A stretch of DNA of 64,000 bases from Lactiplantibacillus plantarum (GTDB lineage Bacteria; Bacillota; Bacilli; Lactobacillales; Lactobacillaceae), in contig NZ_CP039121.1 in the NCBI RefSeq assembly GCF_014131735.1, positions 2,294,001-2,358,000 of the forward strand. Direction: 5' to 3'. The position numbers and the translations under genes are program-made. The notes under the pieces were generated by a model. It ran no database searches. It saw nothing but the letters and a program-made list of their open reading frames with translations, and was not told where the DNA came from. Every line of letters starts with the position of its first letter. The stretch's first letter is position 1. Positions 44,847 to 54,440 of the stretch are shown here, in pieces.

Positions 44847-45935
44847 ATGCACCGTTATACCTATCATTTTTATACAGGACTAATCACAGGCTTGTTAATT
44901 TGGGGCCATCCCCTCGGCGGTCTAGCTAGTCGCGTACGACCGACACTACCGTACCCACCAACCACCCTTCAAAGAACAGCCACCCAAGCTGTTTTTTCAC
45001 CAACCGAATTTTATCAAACCATCCGTCAGTATCCGGATCTGGTTAAACTAGCAAAATTCGACCCAATCGGTATGTTGCAAGGCACCACCATTCAGCCGGG
45101 ACTACAAGCCACCCTGACTAAGGACCTCGTCACTAAACAACTCACGACGACGACAATGATGATTCCACAGGGCGTTGTTATTGCCGGTCGTTATCGTCTA
45201 ACCACCGCTTACGATGCCACTGGTCGAACCCAATCTGTCCTATATGTACAGGATCGTTTCCGACATCAATTATGCAACACTGTCTTATTGCATGGTAAAC
45301 CACATGTGGGTGGTCTAGCTTATGACCCTCACCACCAGCGGATTTGGTTGTGCAGTCATCGCCACGGTCATGGGGCTATCGTGAGCGTTAGTCTGGCCGC
45401 ATTACGGCACTTCGACCCGACCACTTCCATTGCCGTTCACTATCAGCAACGCTGGTCACTGCCAACACTGAGCAATGCCTCACTACTGACCTATCACCAT
45501 CAGGCCCTTTATGTCGGCCAGTTCAAACCTGGACAGACCACCTTGGTTGCCCGCTATCCACTGACGAGCGCCGGCACGCCATACAGAATGACCACGAGTC
45601 ACGCCATTTTACCAAAGGCAGTTAGTGACTGGCACGGCAAGCTCCCACCCAATATTCAAGGAATGGCCTTCTATGACCACTACGTCTTGTTATCACAGTC
45701 ATACGGCCCCAGCGCCTCACACTTACTGCTATTCAAGCGCAGCCAATTAATTCAACAGCACCAACTGACCACCGGTATCGCGATTCTTCGATTGCCTCCG
45801 CAACTCGAACAGATCAGCGTTCATCATCACCAGGCGCAACTCCTTTATGAAACCGGGGCCACCCCCTACCGCCAGCAGCAAAATCACGCCATTGATCGGC
45901 TGATTTCAATCAACTTACAGCGCCTCATTGAATAG
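44847..45935 (+). CDS. Secreted protein of unknown function
   Basis: A 362-residue protein from ATG 44847 behind AGAGGAGG. The N-terminus (HRYTYHFYTGLITGLLIWGHPLGGLAS) is a signal peptide-like segment. The body is rich in His, Tyr and Gln with repeated beta-strand-like units (VGGLAYDPHHQRIWLCSH, YHHQALYVGQF, QGMAFYDHYVLLSQSYG) that resemble propeller blades, as in extracellular lactobacillus proteins of unknown role. No wall anchor or lipobox. Function not recognised. Confidence 0.8.
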   Translation: MHRYTYHFYTGLITGLLIWGHPLGGLASRVRPTLPYPPTTLQRTATQAVFSPTEFYQTIRQYPDLVKLAKFDPIGMLQGTTIQPGLQATLTKDLVTKQLTTTTMMIPQGVVIAGRYRLTTAYDATGRTQSVLYVQDRFRHQLCNTVLLHGKPHVGGLAYDPHHQRIWLCSHRHGHGAIVSVSLAALRHFDPTTSIAVHYQQRWSLPTLSNASLLTYHHQALYVGQFKPGQTTLVARYPLTSAGTPYRMTTSHAILPKAVSDWHGKLPPNIQGMAFYDHYVLLSQSYGPSASHLLLFKRSQLIQQHQLTTGIAILRLPPQLEQISVHHHQAQLLYETGATPYRQQQNHAIDRLISINLQRLIE

Positions 45936-46128
45936 GCAAATTAGTCGTCGAACCTCATCACCATGACTGAAAAGCACGGTCCTAGTCACTACGCCATTAT
46001 TGCAGTTAACCCATAACTGACCTTCCGATGCGTCCAGTATTTACTGACATGCCCAGTTCAATTTCTTGATCAGCATTCACGCTGCTACCAGGATTGCGAC
46101 AACCAACTAGTTGTTACCGTAAATTACT

Positions 46129-46148
46129 GCTGTATGTAAAAATACAGC
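46129..46148. repeat. Short palindrome upstream of degV
   Basis: GCTGTAT-GTAAAA-ATACAGC, about 70 bases upstream of the degV start. It may be an operator or a small hairpin; no T-tract follows. Confidence 0.4.
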
Positions 46149-46219
46149 ATGTATTAATTTTCCATGGCCGCCCAAATAAGCGTACAATGTAACAGTAAGT
46201 ACAATTAAGGGAGAAAGCT

Positions 46220-47089
46220 ATGTATCAGCTATTAACAGATTCAACCGTTGATTTACCTTATCAACTACTTAAGGACAAGCATGTCGATTTTGTTTCAATG
46301 AACGTCACGATTGACGACCAGGAATACGCGGACGATTTGGGTCACCACTTTGACTTGACTGACTTTTATCATCGGATTGGTAACGGTGTGATGCCTTCTA
46401 CCGCTCAGATTAATATCGGCCAGTTTATTGAATTTTTCAAGCCGTACGTTCAGGCACATACGCCAATCCTATACCTCGGCTTTTCATCAGGCTTAAGTGG
46501 GACCTTCAATAATGCGCAACAGGCCAAGACCATGCTTTTACAAGACCAGCCAGATGCCGAGATCTACCTCGTGGATTCCCGAGCAGCCTGCTGCGGTGAA
46601 GGCCTGATGCTACTAGATGCCATTGACAAGCGCGATGCTGGTATGCCAATCGCCCAATTGGCGGATTGGCTGACTGAAAACCGCCTCTATTATCACCAAT
46701 GGTTCACCGTTGATGACTTAAATTACCTTTATCACGGCGGCCGGGTCTCACGGACCTCCGCGACGGTTGGATCACTCTTACAGATCAAGCCAGTCATGGA
46801 CGTCGATCCACTCGGCCACTTGCGTCCAGTACAAAAGGTGCGCTCACGGCGCCGGTCACTGACCACACTAGTTAACAACACACTAGCCGATTTACGTGAT
46901 CAGACCAAGCCGCGCATTATCATTGCCACTAGCGACGCTCAGGAAGCCGCCCAAACCGTTCGTGAAAAGATTTTAGCCAAGGTTCCTGATGCTGAAATTT
47001 TGCTCGAACACATTGGGCCGACTATCACTAGCCATACCGGCCTCGGTTGCGTTGCCGTCTTCTCTTTTGGTAAAACTAAACGTCAGTAA
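46220..47089 (+). CDS. DegV-family fatty-acid-binding protein
   Basis: A 289-residue DegV protein: N-terminal LLTDSTVDLP, the lipid-pocket TSTAQIN-like motif (PSTAQINIGQF) and LGFSSGLSGTFNNAQQA, and the C-terminal GPTITSHTGLGCVAVF. DegV/FakB proteins bind fatty acids, presenting them to FakA for phosphorylation. ATG 46220 follows AAGGGAG. Monocistronic. Confidence 0.92.
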   Translation: MYQLLTDSTVDLPYQLLKDKHVDFVSMNVTIDDQEYADDLGHHFDLTDFYHRIGNGVMPSTAQINIGQFIEFFKPYVQAHTPILYLGFSSGLSGTFNNAQQAKTMLLQDQPDAEIYLVDSRAACCGEGLMLLDAIDKRDAGMPIAQLADWLTENRLYYHQWFTVDDLNYLYHGGRVSRTSATVGSLLQIKPVMDVDPLGHLRPVQKVRSRRRSLTTLVNNTLADLRDQTKPRIIIATSDAQEAAQTVREKILAKVPDAEILLEHIGPTITSHTGLGCVAVFSFGKTKRQ

Positions 47090-47091
47090 TT

Positions 47092-47130
47092 AAAATGGAT
47101 TGAGCCGTCAATGGCCCAATCCATTTTTAA
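47092..47130 (+). terminator. Terminator of the degV gene
   Basis: AAAATGGATTG-GCC / GGC-CAATCCATTTTT, directly after the stop. Confidence 0.9.
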
Positions 47131-47308
47131 GTAACCGAGCGTTACTTGCTTAGCTTGTTTCAAGGCGGGCTAACTGCATAGTCGCTCACCCCGGAAGTCG
47201 TACTGACATGAACACGTGCTGCCAGCCAGGACGCTAACAAAGTGGTCTATTTTATATCATGAGCCCTACCATGTTTTAGTTTTGTGTTATTTTTTCTGTT
47301 CAAACAAC

Positions 47309-47342
47309 AAAAAAAAGCACCCGTCCATAGACAGGTGCTTTC
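47309..47342 (-). terminator. Terminator of rplM-rpsI
   Basis: AAAGCACC-GTC / GAC-GGTGCTTT with a minus-strand run of T, about 46 bases past the rpsI stop. Confidence 0.9.
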
Positions 47343-47387
47343 TCATATAGCCAGAAAATGTTGATAAAACAACGTTTTTGGATAATA

Positions 47388-47780
47388 TTAACGTTTTGAG
47401 AATTGTGAAGCTTTCCGGGCTTTCTTCAAACCTGGCTTCTTACGTTCCTTCATACGAGCATCACGAGTTAAGAGACCCGCGCGCTTCAAAGGAGTACGGA
47501 AATCTGGGTCAACTTCGAGCAATGCCCGAGCGATCCCATGACGAGTTGCGCCGGCTTGACCATGGAAGCCACCACCATTAACGTTAACTAAAACATCATA
47601 TTGATCAGTTGTTTCAGTTACTTCGAATGGTTGTAACAATTCCTTGCGAATATCTGCAAATGGAATGTAATCTTCAACAGATTTGTCATTCATAACAATT
47701 TTACCAGTACCTGGTACTAAGCGTACGCGGGCTACTGAATCTTTACGACGGCCTGTGCCGCGATATTGTACTTGAGCCAA
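47388..47780 (-). CDS. rpsI: 30S ribosomal protein S9
   Basis: A 130-residue S9 with [19 protein letters not shown] at the N-terminus, [16 protein letters not shown] in the middle and the basic C-terminal tail ending SQFSKR that reaches the P-site tRNA. Start is TTG 47780 behind AAGGAGG. It follows rplM by 13 bases. Confidence 0.98.
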   Translation of the reverse strand: MAQVQYRGTGRRKDSVARVRLVPGTGKIVMNDKSVEDYIPFADIRKELLQPFEVTETTDQYDVLVNVNGGGFHGQAGATRHGIARALLEVDPDFRTPLKRAGLLTRDARMKERKKPGLKKARKASQFSKR

Positions 47781-47793
47781 TGTAGTTTCCTCC

Positions 47794-48237
47794 TTAGATT
47801 AAGTTAGTGATGTCCAAAACTTCAGGCTTTTGTGCTTGTTGCGTATGTTCTGCACCAGCATAAACATGCAACTTCAAGCCCATCTTGTGGCCTAAAGAGT
47901 TGTGAGGAAGCATACCCTTAACTGAAGTTTCAATCAATTTAGTAGGTTCCTTTGCCAAGAAGTCACCGGCAGTCCGTTCCTTTAAACCACCAGCATAAGC
48001 AGTATGATGATAATAAATCTTCCGTTCTGCTTTCTTCCCAGTTAAAGCGACCTTGCTTGCATTAATAACGATAACGTTATCACCAGTATCCACGTTAGGG
48101 GTAAAGGTAGGTTTGTTCTTACCACGCAAGATTGATGCGACGACAGTTGAAAGACGACCCAAAGGTACATCGGTTGCATCAACTACATACCATTTACGAT
48201 CAATTTCACCTGGTTTAGCCATATATGTTGTACGCAC
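47794..48237 (-). CDS. rplM: 50S ribosomal protein L13
   Basis: A 147-residue L13: [32 protein letters not shown] and the [17 protein letters not shown] end. GTG 48237 (reading [12 protein letters not shown]) has GGAGGA at ideal spacing and gives the standard length; the frame upstream to 48276 is leader. The short region before it (48238-48345) contains a possible AATAAG/CTTATT stem-loop, which might be a ribosomal protein leader. Confidence 0.98.
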   Translation of the reverse strand: MRTTYMAKPGEIDRKWYVVDATDVPLGRLSTVVASILRGKNKPTFTPNVDTGDNVIVINASKVALTGKKAERKIYYHHTAYAGGLKERTAGDFLAKEPTKLIETSVKGMLPHNSLGHKMGLKLHVYAGAEHTQQAQKPEVLDITNLI

Positions 48238-48345
48238 GTTGTGTTCCTCCATTTTCTGTGTTTGTTTGACACTCAATAAGATTTCCGGGGCTTATCGTGG
48301 GGCAAACAATACCAACGACTAGTCTACCCAATTTCGCCTCAGAAG

Positions 48346-49134
48346 TCAATACTTTATCAAATCAGCTTGTAATTCATTTTGTTCATAATACACTTTTTTC
48401 ATATAAAGTCCAGCCGCAGGAGCCGTTCCCCGCGCTTGCTCACGGTCTTTAGCCGCTAGTAATGCTGGAATACAGTCAACTGCGCGCCGGCCCTGACCAA
48501 TTTCCATCAAAACAGCCACCATAATTCGAACCTGGTTATATAAAAAACCACTACCGCAAAATTCAAACTGAATTTCGCGTTCATCCGGCAAGGCCCACGC
48601 TTTGGCTGAATAGATCTCACGAACATGGTCATGTGCTTGCGAACCGGACGCAACGAAGGTCGAGAAATCGTGCCGTCCTTCTAAGTCACCGATGGCTTGC
48701 TGAATTCTGTCAATATCCGCAGCGAACTTAAAATGCCCCGTATAGTGCCGTTTAAATGGATCTACAAATTCATTTTGATAGGCCCGATACCAGTACCGCT
48801 TACCGACCGTATCATAACGCGCGTGAAAATCATTCGGCACAATGGAAACGGCCTTTACGATTGTATCCATCGGTAACATGCTGTTCAGGCCGCGCCGAAC
48901 CCCTTCTGGATTAATTTCGTACGGCAAGTCAAAATGCAACGTCTGTCCAAACGCATGTACACCAGCATCCGTTCGGCCCGCGCCGTAGATCACAATCGGT
49001 TCAACGGGATCTTTCGCCATCTTATTGACCGCCTTAGTGACGACCTGCTCGACAGTTCGCTGGTGTGGCTGGCGTTGAAAACCCGCAAAATTGGTGCCGT
49101 CATATGCTAAAACTACTTTATACCGCGTGGTCAC
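48346..49134 (-). CDS. truA: tRNA pseudouridine(38-40) synthase
   Basis: A 262-residue TruA with the catalytic Asp in GAGRTDAGVHA (about residue 55), YDGTNFAGFQRQP at the N-terminus and HDFSTFVASG. GTG 49134 follows GGAGGG; the frame upstream is not preceded by a ribosome site. Located between ecfT and rplM as in other lactobacilli. Confidence 0.96.
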   Translation of the reverse strand: MTTRYKVVLAYDGTNFAGFQRQPHQRTVEQVVTKAVNKMAKDPVEPIVIYGAGRTDAGVHAFGQTLHFDLPYEINPEGVRRGLNSMLPMDTIVKAVSIVPNDFHARYDTVGKRYWYRAYQNEFVDPFKRHYTGHFKFAADIDRIQQAIGDLEGRHDFSTFVASGSQAHDHVREIYSAKAWALPDEREIQFEFCGSGFLYNQVRIMVAVLMEIGQGRRAVDCIPALLAAKDREQARGTAPAAGLYMKKVYYEQNELQADLIKY

Positions 49135-49198
49135 AATATCCCTCCAGTTAAAAACGTGGGTCGCCATCAGTGCGACGCCCACGTTAATCAGTCTTCAT

Positions 49199-49999
49199 TT
49201 ATGCACGCAAGAAAATCAATGCAACGGTCAAGATCGCAAAGCATCCGGTAGCCCACGTATCACGTTGGTGCCACTTAAGAATCCGGTACTTACTGCGACC
49301 CTCGCCGCCTTGATAGCCACGTGCTTCCATTGCCGTTGCTAAATCCTCAGCCCGGTTAAATGAGCTGACAAACAGCGGAATCAGCAGCGGAACTACGGCA
49401 CGCATTTGTTGAAAGATATTGCCTTCACCAAAGTCGACCCCCCGGGCCCGTTGTGCATTCATAATTTTTTCCGTTTCGTCCATCAACGTTGGCACAAAGC
49501 GTAAGGCAATCGACAACATCAGCGCCACTTCATAGACTGGAAAATGGACCGCTTTGAGCGGCATCAAGATATATTCAATGGCATCCGACAATTCCAGTGG
49601 CGGCGTTGTTAGAGTTAACAGCGTTGACATAAAAATAATCAACACGAACCGGCAAAAAATATAGACTCCGTTGATCAATCCAAGTTGGCTGATTGTAATG
49701 ATGCCCCATTGAAAGTAAACGTGCCCGCCACTTGCACTAAACAACACTTGCAGGATGACGGTGAATAAAATCAACCAAATCAGCGGTTTGACGCCGTTGA
49801 TGAAGAACGACCATTTCACACCGGATAGGTAAATAGCGGCCAATGTAAAGGCAAATAGCAAGGCATAGGTCGCCCAGTTATTGGCAATAAAAATAATCCC
49901 AATAAAATAAAAACTCAGTAACAGTTTCGCCCGGGGGTCCATATGGTGAACCACGGAGTCTCCCGGAATGTAGCGACCAAAGATCAATTTATTCATCAT
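49199..49999 (-). CDS. ecfT: ECF transporter transmembrane protein EcfT
   Basis: A 266-residue protein with about five or six membrane segments and the coupling-helix motif with AXXXRGV ([11 protein letters not shown]) plus the second [10 protein letters not shown]. It is the shared scaffold that links the two ATPases to many S components. It overlaps the end of ecfA2 by 11 bases. Confidence 0.96.
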   Translation of the reverse strand: MMNKLIFGRYIPGDSVVHHMDPRAKLLLSFYFIGIIFIANNWATYALLFAFTLAAIYLSGVKWSFFINGVKPLIWLILFTVILQVLFSASGGHVYFQWGIITISQLGLINGVYIFCRFVLIIFMSTLLTLTTPPLELSDAIEYILMPLKAVHFPVYEVALMLSIALRFVPTLMDETEKIMNAQRARGVDFGEGNIFQQMRAVVPLLIPLFVSSFNRAEDLATAMEARGYQGGEGRSKYRILKWHQRDTWATGCFAILTVALIFLRA

Positions 50000-50876
50000 G
50001 AGCGGCCACCTCCCCCATTGCGTTCGGTGGCAACTGTTGGACGATGGCTGCTGCTAATTCGTCCTCGGTCAACGGCCACTCATTAAATTGCCAGCCTTGC
50101 TTTTGGAGTGTATGTGCAAAGGCCGTTGTTTTCGGTAAGCCCAGTTGATGGGCAGTCAGCCACGCAGGATCTTTGAAGATCTCACGAGGCGTCCCCGTTT
50201 TGACGATTTGTCCACGATCCATCACGATTACATTATCCGCGTAATTGGCAACATCATCCATCTGATGGGTCACTAGTACCACGGTCAAATCACGTTCATG
50301 GCGCAAACGGGCAAACATCTCCATCATATCTAAACGGCCCTGAGGGTCCAATCCGGCAGTCGGTTCATCCAAGACTAGGACTTGCGGCTGCATCGCAAGG
50401 ACCCCCGCAATGGCCACTCGCCGCATCTGTCCACCAGAGAGGTCAAACGGTGACCGCGTCAGTAACGACTCGTCTAACCCAACTAAAGCCAACATTTCAG
50501 CCGCAGTTTTCAAAGCATCCGCTTCGCTGGCCCCAAAATTCTGGGGCCCGAATGCAATGTCTTTGGCCACCGTTTCTTCAAACAACTGACTTTCTGGAAA
50601 CTGAAAGACGATGCCCACGTGTTGCCGCAATCGTTTCAAATCCTTATTACTCGTCGTTGGCGTAATGACCCGTTCACCAATCGTGACCGTTCCACTAGTC
50701 GGTTTGAGTAAGGCGTTCAAATGCTGTAAAAGTGTAGACTTACCACTCCCCGTATGACCAATCAAAGCCGTATAAGAGCCGGTGGGAATGGTGACGTTAA
50801 TATCAGTTAACGCCTTAGTTTCGAACGGCGTACCCGGTTGGTAAGTAAAATCTACTTGTTTGAACGTAATTGCCAT
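49989..50876 (-). CDS. ecfA2: ECF transporter ATP-binding protein EcfA2
   Basis: A 295-residue ABC ATPase: Walker [10 protein letters not shown], signature LSGGQMRR, Walker [17 protein letters not shown], switch His in VTHQMDDV. The C-terminal extension is typical of the EcfA2 chain. Overlaps ecfA1. Confidence 0.96.
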   Translation of the reverse strand: MAITFKQVDFTYQPGTPFETKALTDINVTIPTGSYTALIGHTGSGKSTLLQHLNALLKPTSGTVTIGERVITPTTSNKDLKRLRQHVGIVFQFPESQLFEETVAKDIAFGPQNFGASEADALKTAAEMLALVGLDESLLTRSPFDLSGGQMRRVAIAGVLAMQPQVLVLDEPTAGLDPQGRLDMMEMFARLRHERDLTVVLVTHQMDDVANYADNVIVMDRGQIVKTGTPREIFKDPAWLTAHQLGLPKTTAFAHTLQKQGWQFNEWPLTEDELAAAIVQQLPPNAMGEVAAHDE

Positions 50877-51697
50877 AACCAGTCCGCCATTCCTTTCTCT
50901 GTTAAATACTGTGCGGGCACTTGAACACCCTGCCGCTTTAGCGCTGCTTTTAAGCGCTCAGCATATGGCATGTCCAATCCCATCTTAATTAAGGCTTCTC
51001 CATGCTGAAAAATTTCCGCTGGAGTCCCCTCTTCCTTAACCTCACCGTCATTGATCACTAAGACCCGATTAGCGCTGGCCGCTTCGTCAATATCATGCGT
51101 AATTGACAAGACCGTTAACGCTGAATTAGCCTTCATATCGCGAATCGTCGTCAATACTTCCTGACGACCACGGGGATCCAACATTGACGTCGCTTCGTCC
51201 AGAATCAAAATCTGAGGCCGCGCCGCTATCATACCAGCCAGCGCCACCCGTTGTTTTTGACCACCTGACAAACGTGCCGGTTCACGTGTCGCAAAATCCT
51301 GCATGTTGACTTGTTCTAGAGCCGCCTGTACCCGCGTTAGCATCTCAGAACGCGGCACGCCCTGGTTTTCAAGGCTAAACGCAACATCATCAGCAACGGT
51401 TGCCCCAACGAATTGATTATCTGGGTTTTGGAAAACCATCCCAATTTTGCGCCGAATGTCCCAAACGGTTTCTTCAGATAATACTTGACCATCAACCGTA
51501 ATCGTTCCAGCCGCTGGTGCTAACAGTCCGTTTAAATTCTTGGCCAAGGTCGACTTACCAGAACCGTTATGGCCGACAATGGCGACCCATTCACCCGGCA
51601 TGACCGTAAATGAAATATCGTGTAACGTTAACTGATCCGTAGCTTGTTGCGGGTAACGATAATCTAAATGTTTAACGTCAATAATCGGACTCACCAT
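50852..51697 (-). CDS. ecfA1: ECF transporter ATP-binding protein EcfA1
   Basis: A 281-residue ABC ATPase: Walker [10 protein letters not shown], signature LSGGQKQR, Walker [17 protein letters not shown], switch His in ITHDIDE. With EcfA2 and EcfT it powers vitamin import with interchangeable S components. ATG 51697 after GAGGGA, 82 bases past apbE on the same strand. Confidence 0.96.
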   Translation of the reverse strand: MVSPIIDVKHLDYRYPQQATDQLTLHDISFTVMPGEWVAIVGHNGSGKSTLAKNLNGLLAPAAGTITVDGQVLSEETVWDIRRKIGMVFQNPDNQFVGATVADDVAFSLENQGVPRSEMLTRVQAALEQVNMQDFATREPARLSGGQKQRVALAGMIAARPQILILDEATSMLDPRGRQEVLTTIRDMKANSALTVLSITHDIDEAASANRVLVINDGEVKEEGTPAEIFQHGEALIKMGLDMPYAERLKAALKRQGVQVPAQYLTEKGMADWLWQLRSNK

Positions 51698-51779
51698 TGT
51701 CCCTCATTTCCTTAAAATTCATGGTTATTATCATAACATATCTGACGGAACTTGTAGTAACTGAACTTCACGTCCAATC

Positions 51780-52892
51780 TTACTTTAAATCAGTGGCTGG
51801 CCCGTATTTGTAACCAGCATCGCCAAACAGCGTGAACTGCTTCTTCAAGTTATTGGAGACGTATACTTTTTTATCCTTGGTAATAAAAATGGCCCCAATA
51901 CCTTGATCCGCTTTACCATTAATGTACTTCATCCCGCCTTTGAGGCCTTTGTCAAAGGTGGCCGTCGATAGTGCATCGCCATCCACCGACTTCTTCGAGA
52001 TGATGGAAACGCCCATCAAATTGTTTTGATAAGGGGCCCCTGTTTGTGGGTCCATCAAATGACTGTAAACTTTACCATTCTTCTTCAAATAGCGTTCATA
52101 GATCCCAGAAGTAACGATTGACTTATTCTTAGCAGGTAGTGAGCCAATGGCCGTACCCCGTGACGCTTTTGGATCTTGGATACCGACTGTCCAGTTACCT
52201 GACTTCGTTCCTTTAGGGCTGTCACCCAGAACATAAATATTACCACCGAGGTCAATAATGGCCGTTGAAACCCCATGATTTAATAAGTACGTCTTCACTT
52301 GATCGGTCATGTAACCCTTGGCAATCCCACCAAGGTCTAGTTGCATTCCCTTTTCTTCTAGATAAACGGTCCGTTTCTTGTCATTTAATTTAACTTTTTT
52401 GTAGTCTACCAGCTTAACGTTCTTGTCAATTTCTTGTTGAGTGGGCACCTTGGCATCAGAAAATCCAATATGCCAGAGTGATGTGATCGGGCCAATGGCT
52501 AAATCAAAGGATTCGTCTGAATTCTTACTATAATAGTAAGCTGCTTTGATCATTGGGTAGATATCCTTGCTGACAGCCACTGGCTTTTTACCGGCAGCGG
52601 CGTTGATCTTATCAATTTCAGATCCTTTTTGATTGACCGTAATTTCCTTAGCTTCCGTTTTCAACAGCTTAAACGCCCCAGCTAACACGTTATCCTTACC
52701 CTTATTATAAATCCGCAACGTGACAACTGTGCCCATCATGAACTGGGTATCCTCGATCGGCGTCTTGACGACCTTAGTTGGTTTGGGTCGGCTACTAGCA
52801 GCATTTTTGCGACTCGTACTCGTCCCACACGCCGTCAATGGCACGATCATTGCAACAATTAATCCAATTCGAACCCATTTTTTTAGCTTCAT
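51780..52892 (-). CDS. apbE: FAD:protein FMN transferase lipoprotein
   Basis: A 370-residue ApbE/FmnB. The signal peptide ends in a lipobox PLTACG (Cys at about 22). Catalytic region marks are FMMGTVVTLRIY, DLGGIAKGYMTDQV, GGNIYVLG and SIVTSGIYERYL with the Mg site in VDGDALSTATFDKG. It attaches FMN from FAD to Thr residues of extracytoplasmic proteins; PplA, encoded next to it, has two target motifs. In the Listeria system FmnB does this for PplA. ATG 52892 (MKLKKW) has GGGGAAG; earlier frame positions lack a ribosome site. Confidence 0.95.
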   Translation of the reverse strand: MKLKKWVRIGLIVAMIVPLTACGTSTSRKNAASSRPKPTKVVKTPIEDTQFMMGTVVTLRIYNKGKDNVLAGAFKLLKTEAKEITVNQKGSEIDKINAAAGKKPVAVSKDIYPMIKAAYYYSKNSDESFDLAIGPITSLWHIGFSDAKVPTQQEIDKNVKLVDYKKVKLNDKKRTVYLEEKGMQLDLGGIAKGYMTDQVKTYLLNHGVSTAIIDLGGNIYVLGDSPKGTKSGNWTVGIQDPKASRGTAIGSLPAKNKSIVTSGIYERYLKKNGKVYSHLMDPQTGAPYQNNLMGVSIISKKSVDGDALSTATFDKGLKGGMKYINGKADQGIGAIFITKDKKVYVSNNLKKQFTLFGDAGYKYGPATDLK

Positions 52893-53180
52893 TCCAATAC
52901 TTCCCCTATTTTTAATTTCAATTGTCATTATACCAAAGTCTTGATTCATCCGGTGAGACTGTTTGCGCGTCATCCAAGCTTTTCTACGCTAGTCTGACAT
53001 CAGCGCACCTACAGCAAACGGTACAACTCGACGGTCGGGTTTGTACTACCACAGCCATTTTGCACTTAACATTCACCGCCACTATTATTTTTTAAACCAA
53101 TATCCATGTATGGATTTAGCTTGCTCAAAGTCGTGCCCAACTGAGTGACAAACTTTTGTGGTTGTTCAATTAAAAACAAA
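52893..53180. other. Intergenic region upstream of apbE
   Basis: About 290 bases between the pplA terminator and apbE. It should hold an apbE promoter if one exists, but none is clear by eye and no gene is seen. Confidence 0.4.
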
Positions 53181-53206
53181 AGGCCCTCAGCATGCGCCTC
53201 AGGCCT
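53177..53206 (-). terminator. Terminator of pplA
   Basis: Minus strand AGGCCT...GC-GCAT-GC...GGGCCT, an interrupted stem followed by TTTTGTTTTT, 26 bases past the stop. Confidence 0.72.
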
Positions 53207-53231
53207 CAAAAGAATCTAATAATTAAATTGC

Positions 53232-54158
53232 TTATTCAGAGAAAATCATGTTGTCAACAGTAATCGTGTTGGTGTCACCCTTTTGTGCCGCGTTTTGTAA
53301 TTGTTCCGCGTACATAATAAAGGTGTTAGAAGATTCAGTGGCACCCGTGACAACGTCAACCTTAGTTGGATCACTACTCTTAACTAATGACTTGTTCAAA
53401 GCTGGTTGATAAGTCTTAGGGTTAGTCTTAGCAACCTTCTTCATTTGCTTGTTGTAAGCTGCATCGTCAACTTTGGACTTGCCATTCTTGTTCACTTGGT
53501 TATATTCAGACTTCGTAATCTTATTATCCTTGACCGTGATTGCGAAAGTAACTTTGTAACCGTGTGAGTAGTTCTTTTCGTTCAACTTGTAGGTACCATC
53601 TTTCATCTTGGCACCATTGTCAATCTTAATGGTCGACTTGTTACCCGCTTGGGCAGCTTGAACTAATTGTTGTGTGTAGTTTTGGAAGGTCTTTGATGAT
53701 TCAGTCGCACCAGTCACAACATCAATGGAGCCCACGTTACCAGTAGCGGCAGAGCCCGTCAGCGTCTTGTTTAACTTAGGCATGTAAGTCTTGGGGTTAG
53801 TCCCAGCGATCTTCTTCATTTGTTTGTTATATGAAGTATCATCAACTTTGGACTTGCCGTTCTTGTTCACTTGGTCATAACTGGACTTAGTGATTTTACC
53901 GTTGTTATTAACTGTGATACTCATCTTGGTCCGATAACCATGTGAATAATTTTCTTCTTCAAGGTTATAAGTACCCGCTTTCATTTTGCTGCCAGCGGTT
54001 AATTTAGCAACCTTAGTTGTCTTAGCTGATGAGCTTGAAGATGAACTCTTCTTGGATGAACTCGAGCTAGAACTTGAAGAACTGCTGCCACAACCTGCTA
54101 AAGCTAAAGCTGAAATTGCAACAACTGAAGCACCCGTAATAACTGATTTGAATTTCAT
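53232..54158 (-). CDS. pplA: FMN-binding lipoprotein PplA (extracellular electron shuttle)
   Basis: A 308-residue surface lipoprotein with lipobox LAGC (Cys 23), a poly-Ser/Lys spacer and two tandem FMN_bind domains. Each has the flavinylation motif VDVVTGATESS or IDVVTGATESS (Thr in TGAT is the FMN site, about residues 148 and 271 regions). The repeats share QVNKNGKSKVDD and YNKQMKK strings, showing internal duplication. In Listeria PplA carries electrons from the quinone pool to iron or other acceptors. Divergent from ndh2; own promoter and terminator. ATG 54158 with AGGAG. Confidence 0.95.
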   Translation of the reverse strand: MKFKSVITGASVVAISALALAGCGSSSSSSSSSSSKKSSSSSSSAKTTKVAKLTAGSKMKAGTYNLEEENYSHGYRTKMSITVNNNGKITKSSYDQVNKNGKSKVDDTSYNKQMKKIAGTNPKTYMPKLNKTLTGSAATGNVGSIDVVTGATESSKTFQNYTQQLVQAAQAGNKSTIKIDNGAKMKDGTYKLNEKNYSHGYKVTFAITVKDNKITKSEYNQVNKNGKSKVDDAAYNKQMKKVAKTNPKTYQPALNKSLVKSSDPTKVDVVTGATESSNTFIMYAEQLQNAAQKGDTNTITVDNMIFSE

Positions 54159-54251
54159 GATATCCCACTCCTAACCTTTTTGTATGAAAATTCACATTAA
54201 TCTTAACGTTTAAACTGGTAATAGTCAATCCCATTCCATTAAAAAAATGAT

Positions 54252-54281
54252 ATTTTAGCCTAATAATAGCGGTATTGACAA
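54252..54281 (-). promoter_or_regulatory. Promoter of pplA
   Basis: Minus strand -35 TTGTCA (54281-54276), 18-base spacer and -10 TAAAAT (54257-54252). Confidence 0.75.
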
Positions 54282-54361
54282 CGTTTTCCGTTCAAACCTC
54301 GATGCCACTATTTTCGCGGCTTAGATAATGTGATAGTTTATGCATTCTTTCCCATAATCCA

Positions 54362-54390
54362 TAGACAACCGCTTACATTATCGTTATAAT
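54362..54390 (+). promoter_or_regulatory. Promoter of ndh2 with overlapping cre-like site
   Basis: -35 TAGACA (54362-54367), 17-base spacer, -10 TATAAT (54385-54390). Within the spacer and -35, GACAACCGCTTACA (54364-54377; reverse TGTAAGCGGTTGTC) resembles a cre, so CcpA could repress by steric block. Confidence 0.72.
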
Positions 54391-54440
54391 TATTAGTGGA
54401 ATTATCTTTTTACACTATTATTCAAGGGAGTTGTTACGCA

